Below, in pieces: positions 1 to 5,147 of a stretch of 9,232 nt of DNA; the first letter of the stretch is position 1; each line of letters begins with the position of its first letter. The notes under the pieces were generated by a model. The model saw nothing but the letters and a program-made list of their open reading frames with translations, was not told the DNA's origin and searched no databases. The stretch covers positions 1 through 9,232 of the forward strand of contig RHAY01000021.1 in assembly GCA_010031285.1 (NCBI GenBank). Reading direction: 5' to 3'. Made by a program: the position numbers and the translations under genes. Origin of the DNA: Methylophilaceae bacterium (GTDB lineage Bacteria; Pseudomonadota; Gammaproteobacteria; Burkholderiales; Methylophilaceae).

Positions 1-81
1 TAATCGGTCACTTCTTTTCGCAACTTCTGAAATTAAAACAACCATACTAGAGGTCATTAATAGTTTAAATAAAATCCACAT
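1..81 (-). CDS. DUF3147-like small membrane protein, N-terminal fragment (cut by window edge)
   Basis: The reverse strand reads 27 open codons from an ATG at 81-79 to the window edge. The product begins MWILFKLLMTSSMVVLISEV and continues AKRSDRL. A hydrophobic first helix followed by an SEVAKRS-type motif matches what I recall of the start of DUF3147 family membrane proteins, which are roughly 110-120 residues with several transmembrane helices and no firm function. Only the first helix is visible. The gene lies immediately downstream of the acyltransferase at 84-1286. That gene ends in two tandem TAA codons, and the second TAA overlaps this ATG (TAATG), so translation is probably coupled. 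No separate Shine-Dalgarno sequence is apparent. The alternative is a chance open frame, but the start placement and the membrane-helix composition argue against it. Confidence 0.7.
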   Translation of the reverse strand, partial: MWILFKLLMTSSMVVLISEVAKRSDRL

Positions 82-83
82 TA

Positions 84-1286
84 TTACTTTTCTTTTTTTT
101 GGGTTTCTATGTTTGGTTTTTCTTCAGGATAAGCTTTTAAATAAAGTGCTAAATCCTGATCCAGTGTATCCCAGTTTACTAGACTTGCTACCTTTTTTGA
201 GATGCTATGCATTAAAGTATTTCGATGCTTACAAAAATTTGTCAAAGGGATTAACTGATGACCTGTTTCAATTTTAGCAGGATAAGCTGTTTGCCCACTC
301 TGAATTGTCTTAGCGCCCACTTTATATGCCCAGTTGACAACCTCAATCCATAAACGGAAATAGAGAAACCAATCTTGGGGTGCATCATAGTCTATACCAA
401 TAAATTTATTAATGACGTGCTCGCCTAGATTAAAACAGAGCATAAAGGCGACAATTTCATGTGAAGATTGATGTCTTAAAATAATAAAGTGGGCTTCTTT
501 TTCACGAGAGATAAATTCAAAGAATTCTGGTGTAAGCTCTTCAAATTTTGTTTTCCCTTTCAAGTAAGTTCTTGAGAATAATCGATAGAGCTTATGAAGC
601 GTTTGATTATCAGGCAAATGAACAACACTTACATCGAGAGGGGCAGCCATGGCAGTAATTAATTTTTTATTAAGTTTTTGGCGTCTTGATGATTTAAGTG
701 AGGCAATGTAATCATCAGTTTTATTACCTTGAAGGGTTACCAATGCTGACGGAAAGCTTACGAGTGGAAAAAGATTATAAGAATTAGAAATCCTTAAAAG
801 TACTTGATGAAATGACTTTGGAAAATCCTTCCACACCATCATAGGCGCATTATATTTTTTCGCTTGTTTTTCAGCCGCCTCTTGGATACAAATAAAAATA
901 TCATCTTGAGTTAACCCGCTATTCTTTAAAAAATTAGGGTCAATGCCGATATGACCTTCATCAGAACAGGCGCTCCCTATAAAAAAAGTCCGCTGGTATA
1001 AGAACGAGGGGATGACTTTGCCAATTAACTTTACGAAAGGTAGCACCAAGGGTGGCATCACAAGTTCAATAGGCACGTCCATGACGAAGGCGGGGGCAAT
1101 GGCGACGGGTTCACTATTATAAGAAATAAGCCCATAGGTAAAAGTAAATTGTCTTTCAAGGTGAGAACATTCAAGTGATCGATACCACCATTGACCTTCA
1201 TAAGGCGCAGGAAAGCAATTATCCCAGAGCGCTTGTGGTATTTGCGATTCAGAATTAAGCCATTCGAGAGTGAGCTGTTGTATCAT
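84..1286 (-). CDS. BioF2/FemAB-like GNAT-superfamily acyltransferase
   Basis: This 400-residue protein is predicted to be cytoplasmic and to have the double-GNAT architecture of the BioF2-like/FemAB group (Acetyltransf_6 type). The recognisable core is the second half. A basic SSRRQKLNKK segment lies at about residues 199-208, in the place where this group has its 'lk.s.rr.lrr' motif. A FSRTYLKGKTKFEE stretch follows at about 237-250. The central beta strands of the fold (AHFIILRHQ...IVAFMLCFN) span about 265-286. The motif GAKTIQSGQTAYPAK lies at about 324-338, matching the typical 'G...ydfG...y..K' end of the domain. Residues 1-190 are less conserved to my eye. Members transfer amino-acyl or acyl groups to peptidoglycan precursors, sugars or lipids, and the substrate cannot be read from sequence. 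There is no signal peptide. The ATG at 1286 has no clear Shine-Dalgarno sequence but lies just after a TATAAT box. A DUF3147-like gene follows two bases after the stop. Confidence 0.75.
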   Translation of the reverse strand: MIQQLTLEWLNSESQIPQALWDNCFPAPYEGQWWYRSLECSHLERQFTFTYGLISYNSEPVAIAPAFVMDVPIELVMPPLVLPFVKLIGKVIPSFLYQRTFFIGSACSDEGHIGIDPNFLKNSGLTQDDIFICIQEAAEKQAKKYNAPMMVWKDFPKSFHQVLLRISNSYNLFPLVSFPSALVTLQGNKTDDYIASLKSSRRQKLNKKLITAMAAPLDVSVVHLPDNQTLHKLYRLFSRTYLKGKTKFEELTPEFFEFISREKEAHFIILRHQSSHEIVAFMLCFNLGEHVINKFIGIDYDAPQDWFLYFRLWIEVVNWAYKVGAKTIQSGQTAYPAKIETGHQLIPLTNFCKHRNTLMHSISKKVASLVNWDTLDQDLALYLKAYPEEKPNIETQKKEK

Positions 1287-1294
1287 TTATGAGA

Positions 1295-1302
1295 ATTATA
1301 CT
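1295..1302. promoter_or_regulatory. Overlapping divergent -10 boxes between acyltransferase and HNH gene
   Basis: Only 39 bases separate the two divergent start codons. On the minus strand, 1300-1295 reads TATAAT, a perfect sigma-70 -10 box. On the plus strand, 1297-1302 reads TATACT, a 5/6 match, sharing four base pairs with it. Neither has a good -35 at 16-18 bases. If the minus-strand box is used, transcription would start near 1288, giving an almost leaderless acyltransferase mRNA. The plus-strand box would give a leader of about 16 bases for the HNH gene. The two could not be occupied by polymerase at once. This is inferred from sequence only. Confidence 0.35.
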
Positions 1303-1325
1303 TAAAACATCATAATCCTCAGCTT

Positions 1326-1625
1326 ATGCAGAAATTTTTATTTTTTTTAATCACACTTCTTTTTAGTAGTTCACTTTTAGCAGTGTATTCAGATTATTGT
1401 GTCACATGTGAGCGGGATTCACACGGCCGTATTAAAAGAAGCCTAGAAGCTAAAAAGGCTTTTAAAAAAATGCAGCCATGCCCATCTACAGGCAAATCTT
1501 TTGGCCGCTGCCCTGGCTATATTATTGATCATATTATTCCACTCAAGCGAGGTGGATTAGACGATCCATCTAATATGCAATGGCAAACAATTGAAGAGTC
1601 TAAAGAAAAAGACAAATGGGAATAA
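1326..1625 (+). CDS. Exported small HNH-motif protein (putative periplasmic nuclease)
   Basis: This 99-residue protein has a Sec-type signal peptide: K3, a hydrophobic run at about residues 4-18, and probable cleavage after the alanine of SLLA (residue 19). The mature protein has an HNH core. IIDHIIPLKRGG at about 66-77 supplies the D68-H69 pair, and PSNMQWQ at about 81-87 supplies the central N83. The usual third His is not present; a KDKWE C-terminus takes its place. Four cysteines (C25, C28, C52, C62) could form disulfides or a zinc site, with PCPSTGK and GRCPGY around the last two. Small exported HNH proteins of this form are widespread in proteobacteria and are presumed DNA endonucleases. 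A role in nutrient scavenging or extracellular DNA turnover is inference. The gene is single and stands divergent to the acyltransferase. It has no Shine-Dalgarno sequence before the ATG, and the signal peptide supports this start. Confidence 0.8.
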   Translation: MQKFLFFLITLLFSSSLLAVYSDYCVTCERDSHGRIKRSLEAKKAFKKMQPCPSTGKSFGRCPGYIIDHIIPLKRGGLDDPSNMQWQTIEESKEKDKWE

Positions 1626-1716
1626 TCTTTTGTGCATGTTGTTACATATAACTTAAGTTAAGCAAATTCAATTTTGTGATTTCAATTAAGCAATTTTTGA
1701 TCATACCCTTTTTGCT

Positions 1717-2982
1717 TTAGAGTACAGTTAAATTCTTATCTACTGTTAAAGCCAGTGAGAAAAATGAGATTAAAGCTGCAATTGAAAGATAGAAGCCCAC
1801 ATAGTGAATGCCATAGTTTGTTGCCATCCATAAGGCAATAAAAGGCGCAAATGATGCACCTAAAATTCCTGCTAGATTAAATGTAAGCGATGCGCCCGTG
1901 TAACGGACATGAGTTGGAAATAATTCAGAAAGCATTGTCCCAAGGGGCCCATAGGTCGTTCCCATCAGCCCCATCCCGATCGATAAGAAAAGAAGAATAA
2001 TAGAGTTATTATGCGTATTGAGCATAGCGGCCATCGTGAGGCCAAAGATTGCAATCAAAAAAGAGGCAAGCATTAAAATAATACGACGATTGAATCTGTC
2101 TGCTAAAAATGCTGAAATTGGAATGAATAGAGCAAAAAAGAAAACTGAAAAAAGTTGCATGATTAAGAAGCTTCTTCTCGTTAATCCCAATTCACTCGTT
2201 GCCCATCCAAAAGTAAATACCGTCGTTAAATAAAATAGAACAAAAGTAGCTACCGCAACTAAAGTTCCTAATATAAGTTCGCGTGAATGTTTTTTTAGAA
2301 TAGTCATAAAAGGTAAATGTGTATGCTTAATTTTTTTTGCAGAGGCTAAAAATACAGGTGTTTCTTGAATTGTTAATCTCACATATAAACCGACCAGAAT
2401 GAGAAGAGAGCTTGCGATAAAAGGAATACGCCAACCAAAATTAAAAAACTGCTCATTACTAAGCGAATCACTCAAAATAAGAAATATACCGCCTGATAGA
2501 AATAAACCAATTGGGGCGCCTAATTGAGGAAACATTCCATACCAAGCTCTTTTATGAGGCGGTGCATTTTCAACAGCAAGTAGTATTGCACCCCCCCACT
2601 CTCCCCCGAGACCAAAGCCTTGGCCAAATCGACATAAAATTAAAAGAAGAGGCGCTAAAAGGCCAATTTTTTCATATGTAGGGAGAAAACCAATGATGAC
2701 AGTTGAGATACCCATCGTTAATAGAGCAGCCACTAAAGTTGTTTTTCTTCCAATACGATCTCCAAAGTGACCAAAAAAAGCTGACCCAATAGGTCTTGCA
2801 AAGAAAGCCACTGCAAAAGTGGCAAGTGATTGCAACATGACCGTCGTTGGATTAGAGATTGGAAAAAATAAACTTGGAAAAACAAGTACAGCTGCGTTGG
2901 CGTAAATGTAAAAGTCAAAGAATTCAATCGTTGTGCCGACGAGACTTGCGAAGAGGATGTGCCATGCAGAGTTTTTAATCAT
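1717..2982 (-). CDS. MFS transporter, metabolite:H+ symporter (MHS) family
   Basis: This 421-residue inner-membrane permease is expected to have 12 transmembrane helices and matches the usual MHS length of about 420-440. The signature motifs are in order. EFFDFYIYA at 20-28 lies in helix 1. GHFGDRIGRK at 71-80 is the cytoplasmic loop 2-3 MFS motif. RFGQGFGLGGEWGGA at 118-132 and FGWRIPF at 182-188 are both characteristic of this subfamily. ETPVF lies at 207-211, LADRFNRR at 293-300 is the loop 8-9 repeat of the MFS motif, and SELFPTHVRYTGAS at 352-365 follows. The family includes transporters for proline/betaine, shikimate, alpha-ketoglutarate, citrate and dicarboxylates with proton symport. 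The substrate cannot be assigned here. The upstream sequence lacks a Shine-Dalgarno sequence, and TTATTTAC-type AT-rich DNA precedes the ATG. No neighbour is co-oriented closely enough to suggest an operon. Its 3' end converges on the HNH gene across 91 bases. Confidence 0.93.
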   Translation of the reverse strand: MIKNSAWHILFASLVGTTIEFFDFYIYANAAVLVFPSLFFPISNPTTVMLQSLATFAVAFFARPIGSAFFGHFGDRIGRKTTLVAALLTMGISTVIIGFLPTYEKIGLLAPLLLILCRFGQGFGLGGEWGGAILLAVENAPPHKRAWYGMFPQLGAPIGLFLSGGIFLILSDSLSNEQFFNFGWRIPFIASSLLILVGLYVRLTIQETPVFLASAKKIKHTHLPFMTILKKHSRELILGTLVAVATFVLFYLTTVFTFGWATSELGLTRRSFLIMQLFSVFFFALFIPISAFLADRFNRRIILMLASFLIAIFGLTMAAMLNTHNNSIILLFLSIGMGLMGTTYGPLGTMLSELFPTHVRYTGASLTFNLAGILGASFAPFIALWMATNYGIHYVGFYLSIAALISFFSLALTVDKNLTVL

Positions 2983-3076
2983 TATTACTTTTATTTATTT
3001 AATTGACTCTACTTTAACAAAAAGCAAAGACGGTTTCATTTAAATATGTGATTTCAAGTAAAATACTTTACATACT

Positions 3077-3250
3077 ATGAAACGACAAAAATTTTACATC
3101 GATTATCCGCAAGAACATCAAGGGGACGCTTTGCATGCTTATCAATGTAAGCACTGTAAAATAGATACGGTGAAAATTAATGGCTTACTTGAAAATCATT
3201 TGCCAGAATGTGTTTACAGAATTGAAAAAGAAAAAACGATTACTGAATAA
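3077..3250 (+). CDS. Small C2HC zinc-finger-like protein (57 residues), unrecognised
   Basis: An ATG at 3077 opens 57 codons ending in TAA at 3248-3250. The protein is hydrophilic and carries a metal-binding pattern: QCKHC (C24, C27), then H41 in LLENHLPEC, then C45. The spacing is C-x2-C-x13-H-x3-C, very close to the C2HC zinc fingers of the zf-C2HC_2 kind (C-x2-C-x12-H-x3-C). The N-terminus (KRQKFYIDYPQEHQGDALHAY) and tail (YRIEKEKTITE) are charged and probably flank a single finger. The reading frame has coding character, with clustered zinc ligands and no rare-looking codons. A TAAAAT -10 candidate at 3059-3064 lies just upstream, but there is no Shine-Dalgarno sequence. Its last 11 bases overlap the tail of the convergent kinase gene. 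Function is unknown; nucleic-acid or protein binding is inference from the finger. Being short, it is easily missed by gene callers. Confidence 0.68.
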   Translation: MKRQKFYIDYPQEHQGDALHAYQCKHCKIDTVKINGLLENHLPECVYRIEKEKTITE

Positions 3251-4142
3251 GTCCTCGACCAATTAAAGCCGCACCAATCACACCCGCTGAATCGCCCAGC
3301 ATGTTCTTTACAATTGGCGTCGTCGGTATATCATTAAAAATACGTGCATACACTTCATCCACACCCTCTTTGTACAAGCTTTCTTCATTCGAAAGCCCGC
3401 CACCTAAGACCACAATGTCAGGATCCAAGATATTAATGAGATTAGCTAGTGCTTGACCAAAATGTGCATAAAAATCTTGTTTAATTTTTTTTAACGATTC
3501 ATCCTTTAATGACGTCTTGAAAAAATCGATCGCTGTAATTGTATTGCCTGTTTTATCTTGAATTCTTTTTTCTAAACCACCACCTGATATGAAACTTTCT
3601 ACACAGCCGTTTGCACCACAATAACAGGGAGAGCCTTGAGGGTCGATGACCATATGACCCCATTCACCCGCAATATTTTGTGGGCCCTGTCTAATTTTTC
3701 CATCAAAGACAATGCCACCCCCACAACCTGTTCCCATAATGACACCGAATACAGAAGGGTATCCTTTGCCCGCACCCATCAATGCTTCCGCAAGCGCAAA
3801 ACAGTTAGCATCATTTTCAATGATGATGTCATGCACTAATTTATCTTCAAGAAGAGATTGAAGCGGTAAACCATTTAGACAAAGCGTATTTGAGTTTTTC
3901 AGTAGGTGTGTTTTTTTTGAAATTGAACCAGGCGTGCCTAAGCCTAGGGTATGGTTTTTGTTTTGTATCGATACAATCGCTTTTGTATAGAGAAGATGAA
4001 TTTGGTTAAAGATATGTTCACTACCTAAATGCGCTTCTGTAAGAAGTCTCTCACGAAATAGAATATTGTCCTGACTATCTAATACAGCCACCTCAATTTT
4101 AGTGCCACCTAAATCAATACCAATATGATAATTAGCGGTCAT
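3240..4142 (-). CDS. mak: ROK-family sugar kinase, fructokinase (Mak)-like
   Basis: This 300-residue cytoplasmic kinase probably phosphorylates fructose (or another hexose) with ATP at C6. The ROK fold motifs are complete. GIDLGGTKI at 8-16 is the phosphate-binding loop. LGTPGSIS at 68-75 is followed by LKNSNTLCLNG at 81-91, which corresponds to the sugar-contact region of Mak. NDANC at 110-114 carries the catalytic Asp D111. MGTGCGGG lies at 136-143. EWGH at 160-163 with CYCGANGC at 173-180 supplies the zinc ligands H163, C173, C175 and C180. VVLGGGLSN at 244-252 is the adenosine site. Length and the order of these motifs fit E. coli Mak (about 300 residues) better than NagK or Glk. Specificity within ROK is not certain. 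The ATG directly abuts the stop of the upstream dedA-like gene (TAAATG) and has no Shine-Dalgarno sequence, so translation is probably coupled. Its 3' end overlaps the convergent zinc-finger gene by 11 bases. Confidence 0.9.
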   Translation of the reverse strand: MTANYHIGIDLGGTKIEVAVLDSQDNILFRERLLTEAHLGSEHIFNQIHLLYTKAIVSIQNKNHTLGLGTPGSISKKTHLLKNSNTLCLNGLPLQSLLEDKLVHDIIIENDANCFALAEALMGAGKGYPSVFGVIMGTGCGGGIVFDGKIRQGPQNIAGEWGHMVIDPQGSPCYCGANGCVESFISGGGLEKRIQDKTGNTITAIDFFKTSLKDESLKKIKQDFYAHFGQALANLINILDPDIVVLGGGLSNEESLYKEGVDEVYARIFNDIPTTPIVKNMLGDSAGVIGAALIGRGLIQ

Positions 4143-4754
4143 TTAATTATTTTGAAAATGACGTCTGATATACCAGATGATAAAGATGATTGCGCCACCT
4201 GCAATCACATAATGAAATTCATGGAAGTAAACTTTTAATGTATCCCATTGTTCACCTAATATCATTCCAATATATGCGAGTGCCCAGCACCAGATAAAGG
4301 AACCCACAAATGTATAGATAATAAATTTAGTCATATTCATACGCGCGATACCTGCGGGCAATGCTATAAATGTTCTCACTGCAGGAAGGAGGCGGCCTAT
4401 AAAAATAATGATCTCACCATAATTTTTAAACCAGTCATCCGCCATCTTTAAATCTTTTTTGGAAATGAGCACGAAACGACCATACTTTTCAGCGAGTTTT
4501 CTGCCACCTGTTTTGCCAACATAGTAAGCCGGTATAGAACCTAATACGCAACCGAGCGCGCCCATAAAAGCGACGACCCAAAGCACCATCTCACCTTTAA
4601 AAACAAGATATCCTGCAAAAGGCATAATAATTTCTGAGGGTAATGGGATACAGGCTGATTCAATCCCCATAAGTAAGACGATACCCCCATACCCCATAGA
4701 AGATATGACATTCATAATCCAAACAGCTAATAATCCGATGAGTTTTTCTAGCAT
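4143..4754 (-). CDS. DedA-family membrane protein (VTT/SNARE-associated domain)
   Basis: This 203-residue inner-membrane protein belongs to the DedA family, now linked to transbilayer recycling of undecaprenyl phosphate or of phospholipids and to membrane-potential maintenance. The two conserved re-entrant-region motifs are present. ESACIPLPSEIIMPFAGYL at 32-50 carries the acidic residues E32 and E41. GRLLPAVRTFIALPAGIARM at 120-139 carries R121 and R127. Hydrophobic segments occur at about 5-30, 56-80, 143-165 and 182-196, and the protein ends in a basic IRRHFQNN tail. Length is typical of the family (about 200-220). Which lipid it handles cannot be told. The gene is first in a two-gene unit with the Mak-like kinase, with no bases between stop and start, but no functional link is obvious. 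The start lies 110 bases from the divergent lipoprotein gene. Only a weak TAGG precedes it as a ribosome binding site. Confidence 0.9.
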   Translation of the reverse strand: MLEKLIGLLAVWIMNVISSMGYGGIVLLMGIESACIPLPSEIIMPFAGYLVFKGEMVLWVVAFMGALGCVLGSIPAYYVGKTGGRKLAEKYGRFVLISKKDLKMADDWFKNYGEIIIFIGRLLPAVRTFIALPAGIARMNMTKFIIYTFVGSFIWCWALAYIGMILGEQWDTLKVYFHEFHYVIAGGAIIFIIWYIRRHFQNN

Positions 4755-4818
4755 TGCATTTAGCCTAACTAAAGTGATATTGAATTCTATCGTATGTTAC
4801 ATAAACGTATAGTGAATC

Positions 4819-4832
4819 AGTAAATCTTTACT
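4819..4832. promoter_or_regulatory. Dyad AGTAAA-TC-TTTACT beside the lipoprotein promoter
   Basis: Two perfectly complementary six-base half-sites separated by two bases lie in the -35/-10 spacer of the candidate lipoprotein promoter, sharing one base with the TATAAT box at 4832-4837. A repressor bound here would block polymerase. The short stem could equally be chance in AT-rich DNA, and no regulator gene is nearby. Confidence 0.25.
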
Positions 4833-4837
4833 ATAAT
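4832..4837 (+). promoter_or_regulatory. Candidate sigma-70 -10 box for the lipoprotein gene
   Basis: A perfect TATAAT lies 27 bases upstream of the lipoprotein ATG, predicting a leader of about 20 bases. No convincing -35 hexamer is found at 16-18 bases upstream, so the promoter would be weak or depend on an activator. The RNase gene 58 bases downstream of the lipoprotein may be read from the same promoter. Confidence 0.4.
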
Positions 4838-4864
4838 TAAAGTATCTAACCTTAAAAAATATTT

Positions 4865-5089
4865 ATGAAAAAGATGACGATTTTATTTTTACTTACCTTG
4901 CTTTCAGCTTGCAGCATGATGACTTACACGAATCAGGGTAAACTATCGAATACAACTCAAACCTATATTATCAACTGTGCCTTCTGGGATGCATGTTATG
5001 CTAAGGCAGATAACTTATGTTCAAAGGGTTATAGCCTTGTCGATAAATCAACAAGCCTTCCTTACAGTTTAGAAATTTCCTGTAAGTAG
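4865..5089 (+). CDS. Small cysteine-rich lipoprotein, function unknown
   Basis: This 74-residue precursor has a clear lipoprotein signal peptide: KK at residues 2-3, a hydrophobic core at 5-13, and the lipobox LSAC at 13-16 with C16 as the lipidated residue. The residue after it is Ser, not Asp, which under the E. coli rule predicts sorting to the outer membrane. The mature part of about 59 residues contains INCAFWDACYAKADNLC (36-52) followed by KGY, and ends in an ISCK tail. Its four cysteines (C38, C44, C52, C73) could make two disulfides. This 'C...W..Cy.kA...C..GY' pattern recurs in small proteobacterial lipoproteins that I recognise only as uncharacterised. No catalytic residues are seen, so a structural or envelope-associated role is plausible. 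There is no Shine-Dalgarno sequence at the ATG. It lies 58 bases ahead of the RNase gene in the same direction. Confidence 0.82.
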   Translation: MKKMTILFLLTLLSACSMMTYTNQGKLSNTTQTYIINCAFWDACYAKADNLCSKGYSLVDKSTSLPYSLEISCK

Positions 5090-5147
5090 TCTCTAGATAT
5101 CTAACGGTCAAATCTATTATCCACCCACAATTTCTAAAGAGAGTTAA

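Noticed and set aside
2..280. Plus-strand open frame from the left edge across the end of the acyltransferase gene
   Set aside because: It lies antisense to a well-supported gene, has no start in view and its translation is low-complexity hydrophobic. The minus-strand DUF3147-like start explains the edge better.
1326..1625. HNH gene as part of a homing endonuclease, intron or other mobile element
   Set aside because: It has a signal peptide, stands alone, and shows no flanking repeats, intron structure or integrase.
1656..1717. Repeats of TTAAGCAA (1658-1665, 1686-1693) and a TTGCTT match (1712-1717) as a bidirectional terminator between the HNH and transporter genes
   Set aside because: The stem is six bases with a loop of about 18 and no GC-rich part; AT-rich sequence makes such matches likely by chance.
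2018..2927. Open frames inside the transporter gene on both strands (for example 2018-2233 plus and 2733-2927 minus)
   Set aside because: They are fully contained in a strongly supported permease gene, have no recognisable motifs, and their composition reflects the overlapping codons.
3003..3008. TTGACT as -35 for the zinc-finger gene
   Set aside because: No acceptable -10 hexamer lies 15-19 bases downstream.
4791..4810. CGTAT direct repeats 15 bases apart in the dedA-lipoprotein gap
   Set aside because: Five-base repeats in an AT-rich gap are expected by chance.
5094..5103. Palindrome TAGATATCTA after the lipoprotein gene
   Set aside because: Too short and AT-rich, with no T-tract; not a terminator and no evidence for an operator.
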